Below are positions 16,292 to 25,521 of a stretch of DNA of 64,000 bases, in pieces. The position numbers and the translations under genes are program-made. The DNA is from Sulfitobacter sp. EhC04 (GTDB lineage: Bacteria > Pseudomonadota > Alphaproteobacteria > Rhodobacterales > Rhodobacteraceae): NCBI RefSeq assembly GCF_001650875.1, contig NZ_LXYI01000033.1:1-64000 (forward strand), given 5' to 3'. A model generated the notes under the pieces. The model worked only from the letters and a program-made list of their open reading frames with translations, did not search any database and had not been told where the DNA came from. The first letter of the stretch is position 1. The number at the start of each line of letters is the position of its first letter.

Positions 16292-16581
16292 CTGTCAAAC
16301 CTTGCTCATTAAAATGTGAAAAAACTCTAACGACTTATGTCGAGAGTCCAAAGAAATTCATCTGAAAAGGGAAATGTGGTCAGATGCGCCGGACCGACCA
16401 GGGGGCCGGGCTGGCGCAGCCCCAAGAGCTTCGCGTTAAACCTGAATCACCTGACGCGTTAGGTGGTAAGGGGCGTATCAAGGTAAACGCGAAACGCTGT
16501 AATGATCGCGCCGCAGCGCGGTTCAGGTGTCACCCCCCGATCCAGCGGTTGGACCGGGAGGCCGTTTTTCTCTGTTCTGGG
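16292..16581. other. Intergenic region, no gene seen
   Basis: An AT-rich stretch at 16292-16375 lies upstream of the metallopeptidase gene and probably holds its promoter. At 16430-16437 and 16486-16493 an 8-base inverted repeat TTCGCGTT / AACGCGAA is separated by 48 bases. No convincing reading frame or terminator with a U-tract was found. Confidence 0.5.
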
Positions 16582-19500
16582 CTATTCCAACTCGACCAGC
16601 AGATCCTTGGCGTCGATCTGGGCGCCCGGCTGGACATGAACCGCCTTGACCGTGGCGTCGCGTTCGGCGTGGATGCCGGTTTCCATCTTCATCGCCTCGA
16701 TGGTCAGCAACAGATCGCCCGCCTTGATCTTCTGGCCCGCGGTTGCTGCAACCGAGGCGACGACACCGGGCATCGGTGCGCCGATGTGGCTGTCGTTGCC
16801 AGCCTCGGCCTTGGGCCGCTTGGCAGTTGCGGCGGTGACCTTGCGGTTCGGCACCCGGATCACGCGGGGCTGGCCGTTGAGTTCAAAGAACACCTTCACC
16901 TCGCCGTCTTCGGATGTCTCGCTGAGCGCCTGCATGCGGACTTCCAGCGTCTTGCCGGGGTCGATCTCGGCCGAGATTTCCTCCGAAGGTTCCATTCCGT
17001 AAAAGAATGTGGCGGTGGGCAGGGTGCGCACCGGCCCGTATTGTTGATGGCGCTCCATATAGTCGGCAAAAACCTTTGGATACATCAGGTAGCCGCAGAG
17101 GTCCTCGTCGTCGATCTCGATCCCGTCGAACTTTTCGGACAGCTCCTTGCGGGTGGCCTCAAGGTCCACTGGCGCGAGGTGTTTGCCGGGGCGCTCAAGA
17201 TTGGGCTTCTCGCCCTTGAGCACCTTTTTCACGATCCCGTCGGGGAAGCCGCCGGGAGGCTGGCCAAGATTGCCGCGCATCATGTCGATCACGGAATCGG
17301 GGAAGGACACATCGGTTTCAGGGTCTTCGACCTGCGCGCGGGTCAGACCCTGGCTGACCATCATCAGCGCCATGTCACCCACCACTTTCGACGATGGCGT
17401 GACCTTCACGATATCGCCGAACATCTGGTTCACGTCGCGGTAGGTGCGCGCGACCTGCGGCCAGCGGTCATCCAGCCCCATCGACGCCGCCTGCGCCTTG
17501 AGGTTGGTGAACTGACCGCCCGGCATCTCGTGCAGATAGACCTCGGAGGAGGGGGCCTGCATGCCGGTCTCGAAGGCACCGTAATGGGCGCGGACCTCTT
17601 CCCAATAGTCCGAGATTTCGCGGATCGCGGTCATGTCCAGCCCAGTGTCACGGTCGGTATGTTGCAGGGCGGAGACGACCGACCCCAGTGTGGCCTGCGA
17701 GGTATTGCCCGACAGCGCATCCATCGCGCAATCGACGGCGTCCACCCCGGCCTCTGACGCGGCAAGGATGGTGGCGCAGGCGATGCCTGCGGTGTCATGG
17801 GTGTGGAAATGAATCGGCAGGCCGACCTCGGTTTTCAGCGCCTGGATCAGCACACGCGCCTGCGCGGGCTTCAGCAGACCGGCCATGTCCTTGAGGCCCA
17901 GCACATGCGCGCCTGCGGCTTTCAGGTCCTGACCCATCTTGACGTAGTATTTCAGATCGTATTTCGCGCGGTCCGGATCATAGATGTCGCCGGTATAGCA
18001 GATCGTGCCTTCGCAGACCTTGTCGGCCTCGATCACCGCATCCATGGCGACGCGCATGTTTTCCACCCAGTTCAGGCTGTCGAAGACGCGGAAGACATCC
18101 ACGCCGGAACTGGCGGCGGTTTTCACAAAATGCTGCACCACATTGTCGGGATAGTTGGTGTAGCCCACCCCGTTGGAGGCGCGCAGCAGCATCTGGGTCA
18201 TCAGGTTGGGCATGCGTTCGCGCAGGTCGCGCAGGCGCTGCCAGGGGCATTCCTGCAAAAACCGGTAGGCCACGTCAAAGGTGGCACCCCCCCAGCATTC
18301 CACGCTGAACAGCTGCGGCAGGTTGGCGGCATAGGCGGGGGCGACCTTGATCATGTCATGGCTGCGCATCCGGGTGGCCAGCAGCGACTGGTGCCCGTCG
18401 CGCATGGTGGTGTCGGTGATCAGCAGTTGCCGCTGCTGGCTCATCCAGTCCGCGACGGCCTGCGGGCCTTTCTGCTCCAGCAGGTTGCGGGTGCCCATCA
18501 TCGGCTCTGCCCGGCTGGCAGGCGGCCTGGGGTCACGCAGATGCGATCCGGGGCGGGGGTGGCCCTTGGTCTCGGGATGGCCGTTCACGGTGATATCCGC
18601 GATATAGGTCAGCACCTTGGTGCCCCGGTCCCGGCGCGAGGAGAACTGGAACAGCTCCGGCGTCTCGTCGATGAACTTGGTGTGGTAGGTGTTGTTCAGG
18701 AATGTCGGGTGCTTCAGCAGGTTCTCGACAAAGGCAATGTTGGTGCTGACACCCCGAATGCGGAATTCGCGCAGGGCGCGGTCCATCCGGGCAATGGCCA
18801 TCTCCGGCGTGGGTGCCTTGGCGGTGATCTTGGTCAGCAGGCTGTCGTAGTAGCGCGTGATCACCCCGCCCGCATAGGCGGTGCCGCCGTCCAGGCGAAT
18901 GCCCATGCCGGTGGCAGAGCGATAGGCGGTCAACCGGCCATAGTCGGGGATGAAATTGTTCTGCGGGTCCTCGGTGGTGATCCGGGTCTGCAACGCATGG
19001 CCGGTCAGATGCACATCACCCTGGCTGGTCTTGCCGGTGGCCTCGGCAATTGTCTTGCCTTCGGCGATCAGGATCTGCGCGCGCACAATGTCGATGCCGG
19101 TGACTTCCTCGGTCACGGTATGTTCGACCTGCACGCGGGGGTTCACCTCGATGAAGTAGAACTTGCCGTCGTCCATATCCATCAGGAATTCGACGGTGCC
19201 TGCGCATTCATAGCCCACATGGGCGCAGATCTTGCGGCCCAGCTCGCAGATCTCAGTGCGCTGTTCTTCGGTCAGGTAGGGGGCGGGCGCGCGTTCGACG
19301 ACCTTCTGGTTGCGGCGCTGGACCGAACAGTCACGTTCATACAGGTGGTAGATCTCGCCATGTTTGTCGCCCAGGATCTGCACCTCGACGTGGCGCGCCT
19401 TGAGAATCATCTTCTCCAGGTAACCCTCGCCGTTGCCGAATGCCGCTTCAGCTTCGCGGCGGCCTTCGAGGATCTTCTCTTCCAGTTCCTCTTCCTTGTA

Positions 19501-20022
19501 GATCGGGCGCATGCCGCGCCCGCCGCCGCCCCAGGAGGCCTTGAGCATGAAGGGATAGCCGATTTCGCGGGCCTCGGCACGGATCGCATCCATGTCGTCG
19601 CCCAGCACTTCGGATGCGGGGATCACCGGCACACCGGCCTCGACCGCCACCCGCCGCGCGCTGGCCTTGTCGCCCAGGGCGCGCATTGTCTCGGCGCGCG
19701 GGCCGATGAAAGTAATGCCGTTCTGCACACAGGCATCCACCAGATCGGGATTTTCCGACAGCAACCCATAGCCTGGATGGATCGCATCCGCGCCCGATGC
19801 CTTGGCCACGCGAATGATCTCGTCGATGCTGAGATAGGCAGCCACCGGTCCCAGACCCTCGCCGATGCGATAGGCCTCGTCCGCCTTGAAACGGTGCAGA
19901 CCCAGCTTGTCCTCCTCGGCAAAGACGGCGACGGTCTTTTTCCCCATCTCGTTGGCAGCGCGCATGATGCGGATGGCGATCTCGCCCCGGTTCGCAATCA
20001 GGATTTTCGAAAAGTCAGGCAT
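16582..20022 (-). CDS. pyc: Pyruvate carboxylase
   Basis: 1146 residues from the ATG at 20022 behind AGAGGAAG; this is the standard single-chain length. In order: biotin carboxylase (ILIANRGEIAIRIMRAANEMGKK at the start, ATP-grasp with MLKASWGGGGRGMR, FIEVNPRVQVEHTVTEEVTGID), the carboxyltransferase domain (LLITDTTMRDGHQSLLATRMR, VECWGGATFDVAYRFL), the PYC/OADA linker, and a biotinyl domain with AMKMET, biotinyl-Lys about 1112. It carboxylates pyruvate to oxaloacetate, replenishing the TCA cycle. It has its own promoter carrying GCATCCCTAGT. Confidence 0.96.
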   Translation of the reverse strand: MPDFSKILIANRGEIAIRIMRAANEMGKKTVAVFAEEDKLGLHRFKADEAYRIGEGLGPVAAYLSIDEIIRVAKASGADAIHPGYGLLSENPDLVDACVQNGITFIGPRAETMRALGDKASARRVAVEAGVPVIPASEVLGDDMDAIRAEAREIGYPFMLKASWGGGGRGMRPIYKEEELEEKILEGRREAEAAFGNGEGYLEKMILKARHVEVQILGDKHGEIYHLYERDCSVQRRNQKVVERAPAPYLTEEQRTEICELGRKICAHVGYECAGTVEFLMDMDDGKFYFIEVNPRVQVEHTVTEEVTGIDIVRAQILIAEGKTIAEATGKTSQGDVHLTGHALQTRITTEDPQNNFIPDYGRLTAYRSATGMGIRLDGGTAYAGGVITRYYDSLLTKITAKAPTPEMAIARMDRALREFRIRGVSTNIAFVENLLKHPTFLNNTYHTKFIDETPELFQFSSRRDRGTKVLTYIADITVNGHPETKGHPRPGSHLRDPRPPASRAEPMMGTRNLLEQKGPQAVADWMSQQRQLLITDTTMRDGHQSLLATRMRSHDMIKVAPAYAANLPQLFSVECWGGATFDVAYRFLQECPWQRLRDLRERMPNLMTQMLLRASNGVGYTNYPDNVVQHFVKTAASSGVDVFRVFDSLNWVENMRVAMDAVIEADKVCEGTICYTGDIYDPDRAKYDLKYYVKMGQDLKAAGAHVLGLKDMAGLLKPAQARVLIQALKTEVGLPIHFHTHDTAGIACATILAASEAGVDAVDCAMDALSGNTSQATLGSVVSALQHTDRDTGLDMTAIREISDYWEEVRAHYGAFETGMQAPSSEVYLHEMPGGQFTNLKAQAASMGLDDRWPQVARTYRDVNQMFGDIVKVTPSSKVVGDMALMMVSQGLTRAQVEDPETDVSFPDSVIDMMRGNLGQPPGGFPDGIVKKVLKGEKPNLERPGKHLAPVDLEATRKELSEKFDGIEIDDEDLCGYLMYPKVFADYMERHQQYGPVRTLPTATFFYGMEPSEEISAEIDPGKTLEVRMQALSETSEDGEVKVFFELNGQPRVIRVPNRKVTAATAKRPKAEAGNDSHIGAPMPGVVASVAATAGQKIKAGDLLLTIEAMKMETGIHAERDATVKAVHVQPGAQIDAKDLLVELE

Positions 20023-20053
20023 GAGTTGTCTTCCTCTGGACGAATTTTCCGAC

Positions 20054-20081
20054 ATACTAGGGATGCTGCGGTGCGGCGCAA
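20054..20081 (-). promoter_or_regulatory. pyc promoter
   Basis: On the minus strand TTGCGC (20076-20081) and TAGTAT (20054-20059) are spaced by 16 bases, about 30 bases before the pyc start. The 11-base GCATCCCTAGT (20056-20066), which runs into the -10, recurs in the same orientation before mraZ (29903) and lpxC (52665). Confidence 0.55.
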
Positions 20082-20150
20082 CAGCCAGCAGGTCATGATT
20101 GTAACATTTTCGCAAGGTTTGCTGCGGCGTCTTGCGGCGGCATTGCGACC

Positions 20151-21290
20151 TCAGGACAGCAAAATGGGGTCGGGAAGGGGATCGAGGCTTGCCAGACCCA
20201 GTTGTCCCATGTTGGCAATCATGTCTTTTGCCAGCAGGTCGATCAGGTGATCGGCCCCGCGCGGGCCAAGGGCGCCCAGGGCAAAGTGGAAGGCCCGGCC
20301 CAGCATGACAAAATCCGCCCCGAGTGCGAGGGCGCGCAGGATGTCGAGCCCGCCTTCGATGCCGCTGTCAAAGATCAGGGGCAGGGTGGTGGCGGCGCGG
20401 ATGTCCGGCAGCGCCTCGATGCTGGCGGGTGCGCCGTCGAACTGGCGGCCCGCGTGGTTCGAGACCCAGACCGCGTCGATGCCCATCTGCTCCAGCCGGA
20501 CCGCATCGTCGGGGCGCAGGATGCCCTTGACCACAAAGGGGCCATCCCAGGCCTCGCGCAGCCAGGCGACATAGTCCCAGTCCGGCGCGGTGCGCAGCAG
20601 GTAGCCGACATGGGCGGTCGGCGGCAGGTTGGCCGTGGCATCGGTCACGTATTTGTCGAGCCCGCGCATATGCGGCATGCCGCGTTTCGCAATCTGCAAG
20701 GCCCAGGCGGGCCGGGTCGCGACCTGCGCCAGCAGACGCGGTGTCAGGCGTGGCGGATTGGTCAGGCCAGAGCGGACCTGCCGTTCGCGCCGCGAGGAGG
20801 CGGGGACATCGACCGTCAGGACCAGCGTGCCGAATCCCGAGGCGCGCGCGCGCCTGAGCATGTCGGCGCGGGTCTCCGGATCGCGGGGCGGGTACATCTG
20901 GAACCAGCCACGGTTGCCCAGATGCGGGGCCATGTCCTCGGGGCTTTGGGTGGCGACGGTGGAGAGGCAGTAAGGGATGTCATGGCGCGCGGCGGCGCGG
21001 GCCAGATGGCCCTCCGCGCCGGGCCAGATCAGCCCCGACAACCCGATCGGCGCAATGCCGAAAGGCAGAGGCAGTGATTGCCCCAGGAATTCAGTGCTCA
21101 GATCCGGTGTGACCTCACCATGCAGGACCGATGGCATCATGCCGATCCGGTCCAGCGCCCTGCGGTTGCGGGCCTTGGCGGCCTCGGTGCCGGTGCCGCT
21201 GTCGAGGTATTCCCAGACAAAGGGCGGAATGCGCCGTTTCGCGCGGGTGCGCAGATCGGCAATGGCGGGGTATCTGCTGTGAATATCCAT
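20151..21290 (-). CDS. FMN-dependent alpha-hydroxy-acid oxidizing protein (L-lactate dehydrogenase type)
   Basis: 379 residues, the length of LldD/glycolate oxidase family flavoenzymes. FMN-binding and catalytic parts seen are PFGIAPIGLSGLIWPGAEGHLARAAA, LVLTVDVP, FVVKGILRPDDA, the active-site signature SNHAGRQ (general-base His), and IFDSGIEGGLDILRALALGADFVMLGRAF. It probably oxidises L-lactate or a related 2-hydroxy acid to the keto acid. If the product is pyruvate it would feed the neighbouring pyruvate carboxylase, which lies 128 bases downstream on the same strand. Confidence 0.88.
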   Translation of the reverse strand: MDIHSRYPAIADLRTRAKRRIPPFVWEYLDSGTGTEAAKARNRRALDRIGMMPSVLHGEVTPDLSTEFLGQSLPLPFGIAPIGLSGLIWPGAEGHLARAAARHDIPYCLSTVATQSPEDMAPHLGNRGWFQMYPPRDPETRADMLRRARASGFGTLVLTVDVPASSRRERQVRSGLTNPPRLTPRLLAQVATRPAWALQIAKRGMPHMRGLDKYVTDATANLPPTAHVGYLLRTAPDWDYVAWLREAWDGPFVVKGILRPDDAVRLEQMGIDAVWVSNHAGRQFDGAPASIEALPDIRAATTLPLIFDSGIEGGLDILRALALGADFVMLGRAFHFALGALGPRGADHLIDLLAKDMIANMGQLGLASLDPLPDPILLS

Positions 21291-21350
21291 GCGCCATTTG
21301 TGCCGGGTCGCAGGTCAATGTCCAGATGCCCGGTGTCGACGCGCGGAGCA

Positions 21351-22121
21351 TCAGTTATTGGCAGTGGCCTGTTGTGACGGCAGGACCTCATGATCCGGCA
21401 TTGTACCGATCAGATCCACCAGCGCGGCGATCGCTGCATCCACCTCATCCGCATTATGGTTGTGCGACGTCGGCGTTTCGATCAGATGGACACGGGCAGG
21501 CCCGAGGGCGCGGGCCGCACGGTCATTGATGCGCTTTTCCGCAGCAGCGCGGATTTCATTCAGCTTGTAATCAATGGTCCGGCACAGACCCGCCAGCATC
21601 CCTGCCGACCCGGCCAGACGTTTGGAATCGAAATGCCCTCGTTCAACGGCCTCAAGCAGGGCGGAAACCTTGCCCAGTTCACACCCCGAGGCGGCAGCAA
21701 GATACCGCATGTCCTGGAAGGCATGTTCGTCATGGTCGTCATGTTCGATCCGCTCAAGCACGATTGCGCTGCCGATGATCCGGTCCGGTTGTCCCGCGAT
21801 TTCTGCATATTGCAGTGTCGTATCCCAGATCATCGACCCGCGCGGCAGATCCAGAACCTCCCGGTAGCGTTGGGGTGCTTTTTCCGTCAGGCATTTTTCA
21901 TACTTTTCCCCGACAGCGGCGGCCTGTTTCGGGGGCAGCAGGTCGGTCAGGGGCTTGCCCTGGATGGCGTCCATGGACATGCCGCTTTCGACCTCGTAAC
22001 GACGGTTCAGGGCAAGGATTTCAAAGGTGTGGGTGTCGCGGTATCGCTGGATGATGAACATCGGTACATTGAACCTGTCGATCTGCCGCCGCAGGTCCCG
22101 TACATTTGCGGTTGTGAACAT
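21351..22121 (-). CDS. PAS domain-containing protein
   Basis: 256 residues from the ATG at 22121, which has AAGGAAG just upstream; a TTG nine codons earlier is less likely. The PAS fold spans about residues 20-125 (FEILALNRRYEVESGMSMDAIQGKPLTDLLPPKQAAAV ... MIWDTTLQYAEIAGQPDRIIGSAIVLER). The C-terminal half is helical (GCELGKVSALLEAVERGHFDSKRLAGSAGMLAGLCRTIDYKLNEIRAAAEK) and has no kinase, GGDEF or DNA-binding signature. It is probably a sensor that signals by protein contact. Ligand and partner are unknown. Confidence 0.75.
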   Translation of the reverse strand: MFTTANVRDLRRQIDRFNVPMFIIQRYRDTHTFEILALNRRYEVESGMSMDAIQGKPLTDLLPPKQAAAVGEKYEKCLTEKAPQRYREVLDLPRGSMIWDTTLQYAEIAGQPDRIIGSAIVLERIEHDDHDEHAFQDMRYLAAASGCELGKVSALLEAVERGHFDSKRLAGSAGMLAGLCRTIDYKLNEIRAAAEKRINDRAARALGPARVHLIETPTSHNHNADEVDAAIAALVDLIGTMPDHEVLPSQQATANN

Positions 22122-22316
22122 CTCTTCTTCCTTGTTCTTGTTGCCCAACTCCGAACAAACTAAGCGCTATTTGGTTAGAGAACGGTAAACAGTTAAAGCC
22201 GTTGAAAATTGATCTAAAACAGATAGTTAGAAGGGCGATTTCAGGGCTCGTTAGGCCGGGTTTACAGGCCGTGAACATAATGAGAACGTGGCTTTTCATC
22301 AGGCCAGCGACTCGCT

Positions 22317-24671
22317 ATGTTTCCCGGCATGAGCAGCTTTGATGAAATGGACGCCTTCGAAGGCGCGTCGCTGTCCGCCCGCGCGATGGCCGCGCGGCCG
22401 CAGCCTTATCTGGATGGATTGAACCCCGCGCAACGCGCCGCGGTGGAGCAGATGGATGGCCCCGTGCTGATGCTTGCGGGCGCCGGGACCGGCAAGACCA
22501 AGGCGCTGACCGCCCGGATCGTGCATCTGATGGTGACGGGCCGCGCGCGCCCCAACGAAGTGCTGGCGGTGACCTTTACCAACAAGGCGGCGCGCGAGAT
22601 GAAGAACCGCGTTGGCCAGATGCTGGGTCAGCAGGTCGAGGGGATGCCCTGGCTGGGCACCTTTCACGCGATCTGTGTGAAACTTCTGCGCCGCCACGCC
22701 GAACTGGTGGGGCTGAAGTCGAATTTTACCATTCTGGACACGGATGATCAGCTGCGTCTGCTCAAGCAATTGGTCGCGGCAGAGAACATCGACGACAAGC
22801 GCTGGCCCGCCCGGATGCTGGCCGGCATCATCGACGGCTGGAAGAACCGCGCGCTGACGCCCGAAAAGGTGCCTGCCGCCGATGCGGGGCTTTATAACCA
22901 TCGCGGCACGGAGATTTACGACCAGTATCAGCGGCGGCTGAAGGAGCTGAACGCCTGCGATTTCGGCGACCTGCTGCTGCATATGGTCACGATCTTTCAA
23001 AAGCACCCGGATGTGCTGGACCAGTATCAGCGCTGGTTCAAATATATTCTCGTGGACGAATACCAGGACACCAACGTGGCGCAGTATCTGTGGCTGCGGC
23101 TGCTGGCGCAGGGGCATCGCAACATCTGCTGCGTGGGCGATGACGACCAGTCGATCTATGGCTGGCGCGGGGCCGAGGTGGGCAACATCCTGCGGTTCGA
23201 GACCGATTTTCCCGGCGCGCATGTGGTCAAGCTGGAACAGAACTACCGGTCTACCCCGCATATCCTTGCTGCGGCCTCCGGCGTGATTGCGGGCAATGAG
23301 GGGCGGCTGGGCAAGACCCTGTGGACCGAGGCCGAGGAGGGCGAGAAACTGCGCCTGATCGGACATTGGGACGGCGAGGAAGAGGCCCGCTGGATCGGCG
23401 AGGAGATCGAGGCGATGCAGCGCGGCACCCGTGGGATGGACGCCTTGGGGCTTGATTCCATGGCGATCCTGGTGCGCGCCTCGCACCAGATGCGCGCCTT
23501 TGAGGATCGGTTCCTGACCATCGGCCTGCCGTACCGCGTTATTGGCGGCCCGCGGTTTTACGAACGGTTGGAGATCCGGGACGCGATGGCCTATTTCCGG
23601 GTGGTGACCTCGCCCGATGACGATCTGGCGTTCGAGCGGATCGTGAACACGCCCAAGCGGGGGCTGGGCAATGTGGCGCAGCAGAAGATCCAGACAACAG
23701 CGCGCCAACACGGGGTGAACCTGGTCGAGGGCGCGCGCATACTGCTGGCCCATGACGGGATCGGCGGCAAGGGCGCGGCGCAGTTGCGGCAGTTGATCGA
23801 CGGGATCGACCGCTGGGGCCGCATGGCGGGGGAGGATGGCACCGGCCACGTGGAACTGGCAGAGATTATCCTGGACGAATCCGGCTATACCGGCATGTGG
23901 CAGAACGACAAGACACCCGAAGCGCCGGGGCGGCTGGACAACCTCAAGGAACTGGTCAAGGCGCTGGAGCAGTTCGAGAACCTGCAAGGGTTCCTCGAAC
24001 ATGTCAGCCTGATCATGGACAATGAAAGCGACGATGGCGGCGAAAAGGTCAGCATCATGACCCTGCATGCGGCCAAGGGGCTGGAATTTCCCGCTGTCTT
24101 TCTGCCGGGTTGGGAAGACGGGCTGTTCCCCTCGCAACGCTCCATGGACGAAAGCGGGATCAAGGGGTTGGAAGAAGAGCGTCGTCTGGCCTATGTCGGC
24201 ATCACTCGGGCGGAGGAACTGTGCACGATATCCTTTGCCGGAAACCGCATGGTCTTTGGCCAGTGGCAAAGTGCCATGCCTTCGCGGTTCATTGATGAAT
24301 TGCCCGAGGATCACGTGGAAGTGCTGACACCGCCAGGTCTTTATGGCGGCAGTTTCGGGGCGGCGATGCCCAAAAGCACCCTGCACGAGGCGGCGGCGGA
24401 GGCGAATGTCTACAACTCGCCCGGCTGGCGACGTTTGCAGGCGCGCGCGGGCGAGCGCGGGGTCAGCCAGCCGCGCGAACAGCGCAATGTGACCATCGAC
24501 ATGGACGCGGTCAGCAGCTTTGTCATGGGGGAGCGGGTGTTCCACCAGAAATTCGGCTATGGGGCGATCATCGGCATCGAAGGTGACAAGCTGGAAGTGG
24601 AATTCGAAAAGGCCGGTGTGAAAAAGGTTGTTTCGCGATTCCTGTCCGGCTGCGATGACGTGCCGTTCTGA
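22317..24671 (+). CDS. uvrD: UvrD/PcrA family DNA helicase
   Basis: 784 residues of a superfamily 1A helicase. Motifs: LNPAQRAAVEQ (Q motif), AGAGTGKT (54-61), VTFTNKAAREMK (Ia), DEYQDTN (II), GDDDQSIYGWRGA (III), QNYRST (IV), MTLHAAKGLEF (V) and ERRLAYVGITRAEE (VI). A C-terminal basic module GERVFHQKFGYGAIIGIEGDKLEVEFEKAGVKKV is the tail that binds RNA polymerase in UvrD/PcrA. It unwinds DNA in nucleotide-excision and mismatch repair. An ATG at 22329 is an alternative start; neither has a strong ribosome site. Confidence 0.94.
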   Translation: MFPGMSSFDEMDAFEGASLSARAMAARPQPYLDGLNPAQRAAVEQMDGPVLMLAGAGTGKTKALTARIVHLMVTGRARPNEVLAVTFTNKAAREMKNRVGQMLGQQVEGMPWLGTFHAICVKLLRRHAELVGLKSNFTILDTDDQLRLLKQLVAAENIDDKRWPARMLAGIIDGWKNRALTPEKVPAADAGLYNHRGTEIYDQYQRRLKELNACDFGDLLLHMVTIFQKHPDVLDQYQRWFKYILVDEYQDTNVAQYLWLRLLAQGHRNICCVGDDDQSIYGWRGAEVGNILRFETDFPGAHVVKLEQNYRSTPHILAAASGVIAGNEGRLGKTLWTEAEEGEKLRLIGHWDGEEEARWIGEEIEAMQRGTRGMDALGLDSMAILVRASHQMRAFEDRFLTIGLPYRVIGGPRFYERLEIRDAMAYFRVVTSPDDDLAFERIVNTPKRGLGNVAQQKIQTTARQHGVNLVEGARILLAHDGIGGKGAAQLRQLIDGIDRWGRMAGEDGTGHVELAEIILDESGYTGMWQNDKTPEAPGRLDNLKELVKALEQFENLQGFLEHVSLIMDNESDDGGEKVSIMTLHAAKGLEFPAVFLPGWEDGLFPSQRSMDESGIKGLEEERRLAYVGITRAEELCTISFAGNRMVFGQWQSAMPSRFIDELPEDHVEVLTPPGLYGGSFGAAMPKSTLHEAAAEANVYNSPGWRRLQARAGERGVSQPREQRNVTIDMDAVSSFVMGERVFHQKFGYGAIIGIEGDKLEVEFEKAGVKKVVSRFLSGCDDVPF

Positions 24672-24759
24672 GGGCAGGCATCTGACGCAGGCCTGATCCA
24701 AAGGTGCGGCTGCGCCGCATTACATGAATGATTTGCGCTGCGGGCCCACCATCCCAGAG

Positions 24760-24916
24760 GGTCTGGCGCCGCCCTTGATCGAGCCCCGTCCTGGCACCCG
24801 TCGTTCGGCCCCACAAGCAAAATAGCCGTATCCCCTTCGGGGGCCCTCGGCGATTTGGCTGGTGTGTCCGCCCGCCGCGCGCCCTGCCTGTGCTCAAGCA
24901 AGGGCGGCGCCAGACC
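24760..24916. mobile_element. MITE-like element with 18-bp terminal inverted repeats
   Basis: Perfect 18-base inverted repeats, GGTCTGGCGCCGCCCTTG at 24760-24777 and its complement at 24899-24916, enclose 121 bases. The 4-base direct repeat AGAG flanks both ends (24756-24759 and 24917-24920), as a target duplication would. There is no convincing gene inside. It lies between uvrD and the small-RNA hairpins. It could instead be a stable RNA hairpin or a chromosomal repeat family; copies elsewhere cannot be tested here. Confidence 0.5.
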
Positions 24917-24940
24917 AGAGATGTTGGGGGGAGGGGATAA

Positions 24941-25102
24941 AGAAACAGCGGTGCCGTGGGAGGACGGCACCGCTGCTCTTTGTCGGCCCGAAGCGTCAAG
25001 GGAGGATCGGCTTCGGGTCTTGTCGGGGCGCTGCTGCATCAGGGAGGAGGAAGGTGCAGCGGCCCCGGTTACCAGTCGTCCTTCAGGGAGGAGGAGGACG
25101 AC
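24941..25102 (-). ncRNA. CcsR/cuckoo-type sRNA array: four CCUCC-loop hairpins plus terminator
   Basis: Reading down the minus strand from the DUF1127 stop: hairpin A (arms 25075-25082/25095-25102, 8 bp perfect, loop CCTCCTCCCTGA); B (25033-25040/25053-25060, loop TTCCTCCTCCCT, with outer pairing to 25025-25066); C (24987-24994/25010-25017, loop with TCCTCCC); D (24946-24957/24964-24975, 12 bp perfect, loop CCTCCC) followed by TTTCTTT, a rho-independent terminator. This matches the Rhodobacteraceae CcsR/'cuckoo' sRNAs, each two hairpins with a CCUCCUCCC loop, cotranscribed with a DUF1127 gene in Rhodobacter sphaeroides. A+B and C+D would be two sRNAs. The arms differ in sequence while the loops are kept. 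Confidence 0.8.
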
Positions 25103-25115
25103 CGATTCTGCTGTC

Positions 25116-25328
25116 TCAGCCGCGGGCGGATTCCATCGCAATGCGCTTGATGTCGCTGCGGCTCAGGCCGAGGTCGGCCAGGTCGCGGTTGCTCAATGCG
25201 CTGAGGCCGTCAAAGGTTTCGCGGTACATGCGGTACTGCTTGTAGCGGGTTGCCATCGCATCAAAGGCGGAGCCGACGCGGCTGAGCAAGGAAGATGTAG
25301 GTGCGGTTGTAAGTGTCGAATATGCCAT
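25116..25328 (-). CDS. DUF1127 domain-containing small protein (CcaF1-like)
   Basis: 70 residues from the ATG at 25328 behind GAGG; the upstream frame is unsupported. The C-terminal core YRETFDGLSALSNRDLADLGLSRSDIKRIAMESARG is the DUF1127 motif, small and Arg-rich. In Rhodobacter sphaeroides the DUF1127 protein CcaF1 is an RNA-binding protein encoded with the CcsR sRNAs and involved in their maturation. The same layout of CCUCC-loop hairpins directly downstream is seen here, so the same role is likely. Confidence 0.88.
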   Translation of the reverse strand: MAYSTLTTAPTSSLLSRVGSAFDAMATRYKQYRMYRETFDGLSALSNRDLADLGLSRSDIKRIAMESARG

Positions 25329-25373
25329 TTTGGCGCCTCTTGTTTTCATATCATCGTCGTTTCGGATGAGAGG

Positions 25374-25401
25374 CATATACGCCTGAAAAAATCCTGAACA
25401 A
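25374..25401 (-). promoter_or_regulatory. Promoter of the DUF1127-sRNA transcript
   Basis: TTGTTC (25396-25401) and TATATG (25374-25379) with a 16-base spacer on the minus strand, about 45 bases before the DUF1127 start. In Rhodobacter sphaeroides the equivalent transcript depends on the heat-shock sigma factors RpoHI/RpoHII; whether this promoter is of that class cannot be decided by eye. Confidence 0.4.
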
Positions 25402-25521
25402 CGTCCATCGCTGCATTGCCGTTATGCGGGGCGCGCATGGGCCGCACAGCGACAAGCCATTGTTCTGAATGCGCAAACGCAGCCCTGTGGATGGCGCATG
25501 CTCTGACGTAAGGGGGAGGGG

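Noticed and set aside
17797..20250. Very long open frame (817 codons) on the plus strand opposite pyruvate carboxylase
   Set aside because: It is the antisense shadow of pyc; the composition (His/Gly/Val-rich) follows from reverse-reading GC-rich codons and no domain is visible.
22299..24701. 800-codon open frame opposite uvrD
   Set aside because: Antisense shadow of the helicase gene; no family motif, no ribosome site.
24705..24719. TGCGGC-TGC-GCCGCA hairpin after uvrD as a terminator
   Set aside because: Six-base stem and no U-tract; left uncalled.
24557..25141. Open frames downstream of uvrD
   Set aside because: They run through the inverted-repeat element and the sRNA hairpins, and show no protein-like conservation or ribosome site.
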